This document shows positions 28,196 through 41,300 of a stretch of 64,000 nt of DNA, piece after piece. The DNA is from Paragorgia papillata. Taxonomy: Eukaryota; Cnidaria; Anthozoa; Scleralcyonacea; Coralliidae. The translations under genes were made by a program, and so were the position numbers. The notes below the pieces were generated by a model. The model was not told the origin of the DNA. It saw only the letters and a program-made list of their open reading frames with translations, and did no database searches. The stretch is taken from assembly GCA_035771165.1 (NCBI GenBank), contig JAWNZC010000109.1, forward strand, positions 292,501-356,500, in the 5' to 3' direction. Each line of letters begins with the position of its first letter. Positions within the stretch are counted from its first letter, which is position 1.

Positions 28196-31100
28196 CGCGA
28201 CAAAATTTTGAGATTTTTTGACTAGCCTGTCCATGCGACAACATCTTGAGATTTTTTGACCACCCCGGCCCTGTGACAAAATTTTGAGATTTTTTGACCA
28301 CTCCGGCCCTGCGACAAAATGTTGGCATTATTTGACCTCCCCGGCCCTGCGACAAAATCTTGAGATTTTTTGATCACACCGGCCCTGCGACAAAATTTTG
28401 AGATTTTTTAACCACCCCGGCCCTGCGACAAAATTTTGAGATTTTTTGACCAACCCGGCCATGTGACAAAATTTTGAGATTTTTTAACCACCCCGGCCCT
28501 GCGACAAATTTTGAGATTTTTTAACCACCCCAGCCCTGCGACAAAATTTTGAGATTTTTTGACCAACCCGGCCATGTGACAAAATTTTGAGATTTTTTAA
28601 CCACCCCGGCCCTGCGACAAATTTTGAGATTTTTTAACCACCCCAGCCCTGCGACAAAATTTTGAGATTTTTTGATCACACCGGCCCGGCGACAAAATTT
28701 TGAGATTTTTTAACCACCCCGGCCCTGCGACAAAATTTTGAGATTTTTTGATTAGCCCGTCCATGCGACAAAATTTTGAGATTTTTTGACCACTCCGGCC
28801 TTGCGACAAGATTTTGAGATTTTTTGAGCACCCGAGTCCTGCGACAAAATTTTGTGATTTTTTGACCACGCCGGTCTTGCGACAAAATTTGTTAGATTAT
28901 TTGACTAGCCTGTCCATGCGACACTATTTTGAGATTTTTCGACCACCCCGGCCCTGTGACAAAATTTTGAGATTTTTTGACCACCCCAGCCCTGCGACAA
29001 AATTTTGAGATTTTTTGATCACACCGGCCCTGCGACAAAATTTTGAGATTTTTTAACCACCCCGGCCCTGCGACAAAATTTTGAGATTTTTTGACCAACC
29101 CGGCCATGTGACAAAATTTTGAGATTTTTTGACCACTCCGGCCTTGCGACAAGATTTTGAGATTTTTTGACCACCCGAGCCCTGCGACAAAATTTTGAGA
29201 TTTTTTGACCACCACGGCCTTGCGACAAAATTTTGAGATTTTTTGACTAGCCTGTCCATGCGACAACATTTCGAGATTTTTTGACCACCCCGGCCCTGTG
29301 ACAAAATTTTGAGATTTTTTGACCACTTTTTTGACTAGCCTGTCCATGCGACAACATTTCGAGATTTTTTGACCACCCCGGCCCTGTGACAAAATTTTGA
29401 GATTTTTTGACCACCCCAGCCCTGCGACAAAATGTTGGGATTATTTGACCTCCCCGGCCCTGCGACAAAATTTTGAGATTTTTTCACCTCCCCGGCCCTG
29501 CGACAAAATATTGAGATTTTTTGAGAACCCCGCGCTTGCGACAAAATTTCGAGATATTTTGAGCACCCCGTACCTGCTACAAAATTTTGAGATTTTTTGA
29601 CCTCCCCGGCCCTGCGACAAAATATTGAGATTTTTTAAGAACCCCGCGCTTGCGACAAAATTTCGAGATATTTTGAGCACCCCGTACCTGCTACAAAATT
29701 TTGAGATTTTTTGACCACCCCAGCCCTGCGACAAAATTTTGAGATTTTTTGATCACACCGGCCCTGCGACAAAATTTTGAGATTTTTTAACCACCCCGGC
29801 CCTGCTACAAAATTTTGAGATTTTTTGACTAGCCTGTCCATGCGACAACATTTCGAGATTTTTTGACCACCCCGGCCCTGTGACAAAATTTTGAGATTTT
29901 TTGACCACCCCAGCCCTGCGACAAAATGTTGGGATTATTTGACCTCCCCGGCCCTGCGACAAAATTTTGAGATTTTTTCACCTCCCCGGCCCTGGGACAA
30001 AATATTGAGATTTTTTGAGAACCCCGCGCTTGCGACAAAATTTCGAGATATTTTGAGCACCCCGTACCTGCTACAAAATTTTGAGATTTCTTGACCACCC
30101 CAGCCGTGCGACAAAATTTTGAGATTTTTTGATCACACAGGCCCTGCGACAAAATTTTGAGATTTTTTAACCACCCCGGCCCTGCGACAAAATTTTGAGA
30201 CTGTTTGACCAACCCGGCCATGTGACAAAATTTTGAGATTTTTTAACCACCCCGGCCCTGCGACAAAATATTGAGATTTTTTAACTACCCCGGCCCTGCG
30301 ACAAAATTTTGAGATTTTTTAACCACCCCGACCCTGCGACTAAAGATTTGAGATTTTTTAACCACCCCAGCCCTGCGACAAAATTTTGAGATTTTTTGAC
30401 CACCCCGGCCCTGCGACAACATTTTGAGACTTTTTGACCAACCCGGCCATGTGACAAAATTTTGAGATTTTTTTACCACCCCGGCCCTGCGACAAAATAT
30501 TGAGATTTTTTAACCACCCCGGCCCTGCGACAAAAGTTTTGAGATTTTTTAACCACCCCGGCCCTGCGACAAAATTTTGAGATTTTTTGACCACCCCGGC
30601 CATGTGACAAAATTTTGAGATTTTTTAACCACCCCGGCCCTGCGACAAAATATTGAGATTTTTTAACCACCCCGGCCCTGCGACAAAATTTTGAGATTTT
30701 TTAACCACCGCGGCCCTGCGACAAAATTTTGAGATTTTTTGAACACCCCGGTGCAGCAACTTTGACCACCCGGCCTTGAAAAAAATTTTGAGATTTTTTG
30801 ACCACACCGGCCCTGCGACAAAATGTTGGGATTATTTGACCTCCCCGGCCCTGCGATAAAATTTTGAGATTTTTTGACCTCCCCGGCCCTGCGACAAAAT
30901 ATTGAGATTTTTTGAGAACCCCGCGCTTGCGACAGAATTTCGAGATATTTTGAGCACCCCGTACCTGCTACAAAATTTTGAGATTTTTTGACCACCCCGG
31001 CCCTGCGACAAAAGATTTGATATTTTTTAACCACCCCGGCGTTGCGACAAAATTTTGAGGCTTTTTTGACGACACCGGTGCAGCAACAAAAGTTTTGAGA

Positions 31101-32350
31101 TTTCTTAACCACCCCTGCTCAGCGACAAAATTTTGAGATTTTATGACCACCCCAGCCCTGTGACAAAATTTTGAGATTTTTTGATCACCCCGTACCTGCT
31201 AGAAAATTTTGAGATTTTTTGACCACCCCGGCCCTGCGACAAAAGATTTGATATTTTTTAAACACCCCGGCGTTGCGACAAAATTTTGAGGCTTTTTTGA
31301 CGACACCGGTGCAGCAACAAAAGTTTTGAGATTTCTTAACCACCCCTGCTCAGCGACAAAATTTTGAGATTTTATGACCACCCCAGCCCTGTGACAAAAT
31401 TTCGAGATATTTTGAGCACCCCGTACCTGCTAGAAAATTTTGAGATTTTTTGACCACCCCGGCCCTGCGACAAAAGATTTGAGATTTTTTGACCACCACG
31501 GCCTTGCGACAAAATTTTGAGATTTTTTGACAACCCCAGCCATGCAACAAAATTTTGAGATTTTTTGACCACCCCGGGCCTGCGAGAAAATTTTGAGATT
31601 TGTTGACCACCCCGACGCTGCGACAGAATATTGAGATTTTTAACCACCCCGACCCTGCGACAGAATTTTGAGATTTTTTTACCTCCCCGGCCCTGCGATA
31701 AAATTTTGAGATTTTTTGACCGCCCCTGGTCTGTGACAAAATTTTGAGATTTTTTGACCAGCCCAGCCATGCAGCAAAATTTTGAGATTTTTTGACCACC
31801 CCGACCCTGCGACAGAGTTTTGAGATTTTTTTACCTCCCCGGCCCTGCGAAAAAAATTTTGACATTTTTTGACCACCCCTGCTCTGCGACAAAATATTGA
31901 TAATTTTTTACCTCCCCGGCCCTGCGGTAAAATTTTGAGATTTTTTGACCGCCCCTGCTCTGCGACCAAATTTTGAGATTTTTTGACCACCCCGGCCCTG
32001 CGACAAAATTTTGAGATTTGTTGACCACCCCGACCCTGCGACAGAATATTGAGATTGTTTTACCTCCCCGGCCCTGCGATAAAATTTTGAGATTTTTTGA
32101 CCACCCCGGCCCTGCAACGAAATTTTGAGATTTTTTGACCACCCCGGCCCTGCCACAAAATTTTGAGATTTTTTGACCGCCCCGGCCATGCGATAAAATA
32201 TTGACATTTTTTGACCACCCCTGCTCTGTGAGAAAATTTTGAGATTTGTTGACCACGCCGACCCTGCGACAGAATATTGAGATTTTTTAACCACCCCGAC
32301 CCTGCCACAGAATTTTGAGATTTTTTTACCTCCCCGGCCCTGCGATAAAA
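28196..32350. repeat. 38-bp satellite, block A (homogeneous monomers)
   Basis: Tandem 38-bp monomer with the core AAAATTTTGAGATTTTTTGA followed by CCACCCCGGCCCTGCGAC. Most monomers differ only at the CGGCCCTG segment or by TTAACC for TTGACC. Minority types include CCTGTCCATGCGACAACATT and CGTACCTGCTAC. Block duplications are visible: 29335-29468 recurs 494 bp later (13 monomers), and 30968-31150 recurs 231 bp later. The minus strand consensus lacks stop codons in all three frames, which explains the long overlapping ORFs there. I do not call them genes. Confidence 0.95.
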
Positions 32351-35300
32351 TTTTGAGATTTGTTGACTACCCCGACCCTGCGACAGAATTTTGAGATTTT
32401 TTTACCTCCCCGGCGCTGCGACAAAATTTTGAGATTTTCTGACCACCCCGGCCATGCGACAAAATATAGAGATATTTTGACCACCCCGGCCATGCGACCA
32501 AATTTTGAAATTTTTTGACCACCCCGACCCTGCGACAGAATTTTGAGATTTTTTTACCTCCCTGGCCCTGCGACAGAATTTTGAAATTTTTTTACCTCCC
32601 TGGCCCTGCGGGAAAATTTTGAGATTTTATTATCTTCCCACCCCTGCGACAGAATTTTGAGATTATTTGACGACCCCGACGATGCGACCAAATTTTGAAA
32701 TTTTTTGACCACCCCGACCCTGCGACAGAATTTTGAGATTTTTTTACCTCCCTGGCCCTGCGGCAAAATTTTGAGATTTTATTATCTTCCCACCCCTGCG
32801 ACAGAATTTTGAGATTTTTTGACCAACGCCGGCCCTCCGATAAAATTTTGAGATTTTTTGACGACCCCGACGATGCGACCAAATTTTGAAATTTTTTGAC
32901 CACCCCGGCGCTGCGACAAAATTTTGAGATTTTCTGACCACCCCGGCCATGCGACAAAATATAGAGATATTTTGACCACCCCGGCCATGCGACCAAATTT
33001 TGAAATTTTTTGACCACCCCGACCCTGCGACAGAATTTTGAGATTTTTTTACCTCCCTGGCCCTGCGACAGAATTTTGAGATTTTTTTACCTCCCTGGCC
33101 CTGCGGGAAAATTTTGAGATTTTATTATCTTCCCACCCCTGCGACAGAATTTTGAGATTTTTTGACCAACGCCGGCCCTCCGATAAAATTTTGAGATTTT
33201 TTGACGACCCCGACGATGCGACCAAATTTTGAAATTTTTTGACCACCCCGGCGCTGCGACAAAATTTTGAGATTTTCTGACCACCCCGGCCATGCGACAA
33301 AATATAGAGATATTTTGACCACCCCGGCCATGCGACCAAATTTTGAAATTTTTGACCACCCCAGCGCTGCGACAAAGATTTGGGATTTTCTGACCACCCC
33401 GGCCATGCGACAAAATATTGATATTTTTTTACCACCCCGGCCATGCGACCAAATTTTGAGATTTTTTGACCACCACGGCGCTGCGACAACATTTTGAGAT
33501 TTTTTTACCTCCCTGGCCCTGCGACAAAATTTTGAGATTTTTTGACCAACCCGGCCCTGCGATAAAATTTTAACATTTTTAGACTACCCCTGCTCTGTGA
33601 CAAAATTTTGAGTTTTTTGACCACCCCGGCCCTCCGATAAAATTTTGAGATTTTTTGACCGCCCCGACCATGCGACCAAATTTTGAAATTTTTTGACCAC
33701 CCCGGCGCTGCGACAAAATATTGAGATTTTTTTATCTCCCTGGCCCTGCGGCAAAATTTTGAGATTTTTTTATCTTCCCACCCCTGCGACAAAATTTTGA
33801 GATTTTTTGACCACCCCGGCCCTGCCATAAAATTTTGACATTTATTGACCACCCCTCTCTGTGACAAAATTTTGAGATTTTTTGAATACCCCAGCCATGC
33901 AACAAAATTTTGAGATTTTTTTACCACCGCGGCCCTGCGACAAAATTTTGACATTTTTTGACCACCCCTGCTCTGTGACAAAATATTGATAAATTTTTAC
34001 CTCCCCGGCCCTGCGATAAAATTTTGAGATTTTTTGACCGCCCCTGCTCTGCGACAGAATTTTGAGATTCTTTGACCAACCCCGGGCCTCCGATAAAATT
34101 TTGAGATTTTTTGACGACCCCGACCATGCGACCAAATTTTGAAATTTTCTGACCACCCCGGCGCTGCGACAAAATTTTGAGATTTTCTGACCACCCCGGC
34201 CATGCGACAAAATATAGAGATATTTTGAAAACCCCGTCCATGCGACCAAATTTTGAAATTTTTTGACCACCCCGGCGCTGCGACAAACTTTTGTGATTTT
34301 CTGACCACCCCGGCCATGCGACAAAATATTGAGATTTTTTGACCACCCCTGCTCTGTGACAAAATTTTGAGTTTTTTGAGCACCCCGTCGCTGCTACAAA
34401 ATTTTAAGATTTGTTGACCACCCCAACCCTGCGACAGAATTTTGAGAATTTTTTACCTCCCCGTCCGTGCGATAAAATTTTGAGATTTTTTGACCACCCC
34501 TGCTCTGTGACAAAATTTTGAGTTTTTTGACCACCCCGGCGCTGCGACTAAATTTTAAGATTTTTTTATTTTCCCACACCTGTGACAAAATTTTGAGATT
34601 TTTTGACCACCCCGGCCCTGCCATAAAATTTTGACATTTTTTGACCACCCCTCTCTGTGACAAAATTTTGAGATTTTTTGAATACCCCAGCCATGCAACA
34701 AAATTTTGAGATTTTTTGACCACCCAGGCCCTGCGACAAAATTTTCAGATTTGTTGACCACCCCGACCCTGCGACAGAATTTTGAGATTTTTTTACCTCC
34801 CCGTCCGTGCGATAAAATTTTGAGATTTTTTGACCACCGCGGCCATGCGATAAAATGTTGACATTTTTTTACCACCCCTACTCTGGGAGAAAATTTTGGG
34901 TTTTTTGCCCACCCCAGCCATGCTACAAAATTTTTGAGATTTTTTGACCACCCCGGCGCCGCGGGAAAATGTTGAGATTTCTTTACCTCCCCGGCCCTGC
35001 GACAGAATTTTGAGATTCTTTGACCAACCCCGGGCCTCCGATAAAATTTTGAGATTTTTTGACGACCCCGACCATGCGACCAAATTTTGAAATTTTTTGA
35101 CCACCCCGGCGCTGCGACAAAATTTTGAGATTTTCTGACCACCCCGGCCATGCGACAAAATATAGAGATATTTTGAAAACCCCGTCCATGCAACCAAATT
35201 TTGAAATTTTTTGACCACCCCGGCGCTGCGACAAACTTTTGTGATTTTCTGACCACCCCGGCCATGCGACAAAATATTGAGATTTTTTGACCACCCCTGC

Positions 35301-38300
35301 TCTGTGACAAAATTTTGAGTTTTTTGAGCACCCCGGCGCTGCTACAAAATTTTAAGATTTGTTGACCACCCCAACCCTGCGACAGAATTTTGAGAATTTT
35401 TTACCTCCCCGTCCGTGCGATAAAATTTTGAGATTTTTTGACCACCCCTTCTTTGTGACAAAATTTTGATATTTTTCTACCTTCCCGGCACTGCGATAAA
35501 ATTTTGAGATTTTTTGACCACCCCGGCCCTGCGACAAAATTTTCAGATTTGTTGACCACCCCGACCCTGCGACAGAATTTTGAGATGTTTTTACTTCCCC
35601 GGCCGTGCCATAAAATTTTGAGATTTTTTGATCACCCCGGCCATGCGATAAAATGTTGACATTTTTTTACCACCCCTACTCTGGGACAAAATTTTGAGTT
35701 TTTTGCCCACCCCAGCCATGCTACAAAATTTTGAGATTTTTTGACCACCCCGGCGCTGCGCAAAATGTTGAGATTTCTTTACCTTCCCGGCCCTGCGACA
35801 GAATTTTGAGAGTTTTTGACCAACCCCGGCCCTCCGATAAAATTTTGAAATTTTTTTGACGACCCCGACCATGCGACCAAATTTTGATATTTTTTGACCA
35901 CCCCGGCGCTGCGACAAAATTTTGAGATTTTGTGACCACCACGGCCATGCGACAAAATATAGAGATATTTTGACCACCCCGGCCATGCGAACAAATTTTG
36001 AGATTTTTTGACCACCCCTGCTCTGTGACAAAATTTGGAGATTTTTTGACCACCCCGGCGCTGCCACAAAATTTTGAGATTTTTTTACCTCCCCGGCCCT
36101 GCGACAAAATTTTGAGATTTTTTGACCACCCCTGCCCTGCGATAAAATTTTAACATTTTTTGACCACCCCTGCTCTGTGACAAAATTTTGAGTTTTTTGA
36201 CCACCCAGGCCCTCCGATAAAATTTTGAGATTTTTTGACCACCCCGGCGCTGCGGCAAAATTTTGAGATTTTTTTATCTCCCTGGCCCTGCGGCAAAATT
36301 TTGAGATTTTTTGACCACCCCGGCCCTGGGATAAAATGTTGACATTCTTTGACCACCCCTGCTCTGACACAAAATTTTGAGATTTTTGACCACCCCAGCC
36401 ATGCAAGAAAATTTTGAGATTTTTTGACCACCCTGGCCCTGCGACAAAATTTTGAGATTTGTTGACCAACCCGACCCTGCGACAGAATTTTGAGATTTTT
36501 TTACCTCCCCGGCCGTGCGATAAAATTTTGAGATTTTTTGACCACCCCTGCTCTGTGACAAAATTTTAAGTTTTTTGACCACGCCAGCCATGCAACAAAA
36601 TTTTGAGATTTTTTGACCACCCCGTCGCTGGGACAAAATTTTGAGATTTTTTTACCTCCCCAACCATGCGACCAAATATTGAAATTTTTTGACCACCCCG
36701 GCGCTGCGAAATTTTTTTGAGATTTTTTGACCACCCCGGCCCTGCGATAAAATGTTGACATTTTTTGACCACCCCTGCTCTGTGACAAAATTTTGAGATT
36801 TTTGACCATCCCAGCCATGCAACAATATTTTGAGATTTTTTTACCTCCCCGGCCGTGCGATAAAATTTTACCACTCCTACTCTGGGACAAAATTTTGTGT
36901 TTTTTGCCCACCCCAGCCATGCTACAAAATTTTGAGATTTTTTGTTTGGATTTTTTGAGATTTTTTGACCAACCCCGGCCCTCCGATAAAATTTTGAGAT
37001 TTTTTGACGACCCCGACGATGCGACCAAATTTTGAAATTTTTTGACCACCCCGGCGCTGCGACAAAATTTTGAGATTTTCTGACCACCCCGGCCATGCGA
37101 CAAAATAGAGAGATATTTTGACCACCCCGGCCATGCGACCAAATTTTGAAATTTTTGACCACCCCAGCGCTGCGACAAAGATTTGGGATTTTCTGACCAC
37201 CCCGGCCATGCGACAAAATATTGATATTTTTTTACCACCCCGGCCATGCGACCAAATTTTGAGATTTTTTGACCACCCCGGCGCTGCGACAAAATTTCGA
37301 GATTTTTTTACCTCCCTGGCCCTGCGACAAAATTTCGAGATTTTTTGACCTCCCCGGGCCTGCGATAAAATTTTAACATTTTTTGACCACCCCTGCTCTG
37401 TGACAAAATTTTGAGTTTTTTGACCACGCCGGCGCTGCGACAAAATTTTGAGATTTTTTTATCTCCCTGGCCCTGCGGCAAAATTTTGAGATTTTTTTAT
37501 CTTCCCATCCCTGCGACAAAATTTTGAGATTTTTTGACCACCCCGGCCCTGCCATAAAATTTTGACATTTTTTGACCACCCCTGTCTGTGACAAAATTTT
37601 GAGATTTTTTGAATACCCGAGCCATGCAACAAAATTTTGAGATTTTTTGACCACCCCGACCATGCGACCAAATTTTGAAATTTTTTGACCACCCCGGCGC
37701 TTCGACAAAATTTGGAGATTTTTTTATCTCCCTGGCCCTGCTGCAAAATTTTGAGATTTTTTAATCTTCCCACCCCTGCGACAAAATTTTGAGATTTTTT
37801 GACAACCCCGGCCCTGCCATAAAATTTTGACATTTTTTCATCACCCCTGTCTGTGACAAAATTTTGAGATTTTTTGAATACCCCAGCCATGCAACAAAAT
37901 TTTGAGATTTTTTGACCACCCCGGCCCTGCGACAGAATTTTGAGATTTTTTTACCTCCCCGGCCTCGCGATAAAATTTTGAGATTTTTTGACCACCCGTG
38001 CTCTGTGACAAAATTTTGAGATTTTGTGACCACCACGGCCATGCGACAAAATATTGAGATTTTTGACCACCCCGGCCATGCGAACAAATTTTGAGATTTT
38101 TTGACCACCCCTGCTCTGTGACAAAATTTGGAGATTTTTTGACCACCCCGGCGCTGCGACAAAATTTTGAGATTTTTTTACCTCCCCGGCCCTGCGACAA
38201 AATTTTGAGATTTTTTGACCACCCCTGCCCTGCGATAAAATTTTAACATTTTTTGACCACCCCTGCTCTGTGACAAAATTTTGAGTTTTTTGACCACCCC

Positions 38301-41300
38301 GACCATGCGACCAAATTTTGAAATTTTTTGACCACCCCGGGCCTGCGATAAAATTTTAACATTTTTTGACCACCCCTGCTCTGTGACAAAATTTTGAGTT
38401 TTTTGACCACGCCGGCGCTGCGACAAAATTTTGAGATTTTTTTATCTCCCTGGCCCTGCGGCAAAATTTTGAGATTTTTTTATCTTCCCATCCCTGCGAC
38501 AAAATTTTGAGATTTTTTGACCACCCCGGCCCTGCTATAAAATTTTGACATTTTTTGACCACCCCTGTCTGTGACAAAATTTTGAGATTTTTTGAATACC
38601 CGAGCCATGCAACAAAATTTTGAGATTTTTTGACCACCCCGACCATGCGACCAAATTTTGAAATTTTTTGACCACCCCGGCGCTTCGACAAAATTTGGAG
38701 ATTTTTTTATCTCCCTGTCCCTGCGGCAAAATTTTGAGATTTTTTAATCTTCCCACCCCTGCGACAAAATTTTGAGATTTTTTGACAACCCCGGCCCTGC
38801 CATAAAATTTTGACATTTTTTCATCACCCCTGTCTGTTACAAAATTTTGAGATTTTTTGAATACCCCAGCCATGCAACAAAATTCTGAGATTTTTTGACC
38901 ACCCCGGCCCTGCGACAGAATTTTGAGATTTTTTTACCTCCCCGGCCTCGCGATAAAATTTTGAGATTTTTTGACCACCCGTGCTCTGTGACAAAATTTT
39001 GAGATTTTGTGACCACCACGGCCATGCGACAAAATATTGAGATTTTTTACCACCCCGGCCATGCGAACAAATTTTGAGATTTTTTGACCACCCCTGCTCT
39101 GTGACAAAATTTGGAGATTTTTTGACCACCCCGGCGCTGCGACAAAATTTTGAGATTTTTTTACCTCCCCTGCCCTGCGATAAAATTTCAACATTTTTTG
39201 ACCACCCCTGCTCTGTGACAAAATTTTGAGTTTTTTGACCACCCAGGCCCTCCGATAAAATTTTGAGATTTTTTGATCACCCCGACCATGCGACCAAATT
39301 TTGAAATTTTTTGACCACCCCGGCGCTGCGGCAAAATTTTGAGATTTTCTGACCACCCCGGCCATGCGACAAAAAATTGAGATTTTTTGACCACCGTGGC
39401 CCTGCGACAAAATTTTGAGATTTGTTGACCACCCCGACCCTGCGACAGAATTTTGAGATTTTTTTACCTCCCCGGCCCTGCGACAAAATTTTGAGATTTT
39501 TTGACCACCCCTGCCCTGCGATAAAATTTTAACATTTTTTGACCACCCCTGCTCTGTGACAAAATTTTGAGTTTTTTGACCACCCAGGCCCTCCGATAAA
39601 ATTTTGAGATTTTTTGATCACCCCGACCATGCGACCAAATTTTGAAATTTTTTGACCACCCCGGCGCTGCGGCAAAATTTTGAGATTTTCTGACCACCCC
39701 GGCCATGCGACAAAAAATTGAGATTTTTTGACCACCGTGGCCCTGCGACAAAATTTTGAGATTTGTTGACCACCCCGACCCTGCGACAGAATTTTGAGAT
39801 TTTTTTACCTCCCCGGCCGTGCGATAAAATTTTGAAATTTTTTGACCACCCCTTCTTTGTGACAAAATTTTGATATTTTTTTACCTTCCCGGCACTGCGA
39901 TAAAATTTTGAGATTTTTTGACCACCCCTGCTCTGTGACAAAATTTTGAGTTCTTTGACCACCCCAGCCATGCAACAAAATTTTGAGATTTTTTGACCAC
40001 CCCGTCGCTGCGACAAAATTTTGAGATTTTTTTACCTCCCCAACCATGCGACCAAATTTTGAAATTTTTTGACCACCCCGGCGCTGCGAAAAAATTTTGA
40101 GATTTTTTGACCACCCCAGGGCTCCGATAAAATTTTGAGATTTTTTGACCACCCCAACCATGCGACCAAATTTTGAAATTTTTTGACCACCCCGGCGCTG
40201 CTACAAAATTTTGAGATTTTCTGACCACCCCGGCCATGCGACAAAAAATTGAGATTTTTTGACCACCCCGGCCATGCGACCAAATTTTGAGATTTTTTGA
40301 CCACCCCTGCTCTGTGACAAAATTTTGAGTTTTTTGACCACCCCGGCGCTGCGACAAAATTTTAAGATTTTTTTATTTTCCCACCCCTGCGACAAAATTT
40401 TGAGATTATCTGACCACCCCGGCCCTGCCATAAAATTTTGACATTTTTTGACCACCCCTGTCTGTGACAAAATTTTGAGATTTTTTGAATACCCCAGCCA
40501 TGCAACAAAATTTTGAGATTTTTTGACCACCCCGACCATGCTACCAAATTATGAAATTTTTTGACCACCCCGGCGCTTCGACAAAATTTGGAGATTTTTT
40601 TATCTCCCTGGCCCTGCGGCAAAATTTTGAGATTTTTTTATCTTCCCACCCCTGCGACAAAATTTTGAGATTTTTTGACCACCCCGGCCCTGCCATAAAA
40701 TTTTGACATTTTTTCACCACCCCTGTCTGTGACAAAATTTTGAGATTTTTTGAATACCCCAGCCATGCAACAAAATTTTGAGATTTTTTGACCACCCCGA
40801 CCATGCGACCAAATTTTGAAATTTTTTGACCACCCCGGCGCTTCGAGAAAATTTTGAGATTTTTTTATCTCCCTGGCCCTGCGGCAAAATTTTGAGATTT
40901 TTTTATCTTCACACCCCTGCGACAAAATTTTGAGATTTTTTGACCACCCCGGCCCTGCCATAAAATTTTGACATTTTTTCACCACCCTTGTCTGTGACAA
41001 AATTTTGAGATTTTTTGAATACCCCAGCCATGCAACAAAATTTTGAGATTTTTTGAGCACCCCGGCCCTGCGACAGAATTTTGAGATTTTTTTACCTCCC
41101 CGGCCGTGCGATAAAATTTTGAGATTTTTTGACCACCCGTGCTCTGTGAAAAAATTTTGAGTTTTTTGACCACCCCGGCTCTCCGATAAAATTTTGAGAT
41201 TTTTTGACCGCCCCGGCGCTGCGACAAAATTTTGAGATTTTTTTATCTCCCTGGCCCTACGGCAAAATTTTGAGATTTTTTGACCACCCCGGGCCTGTGA

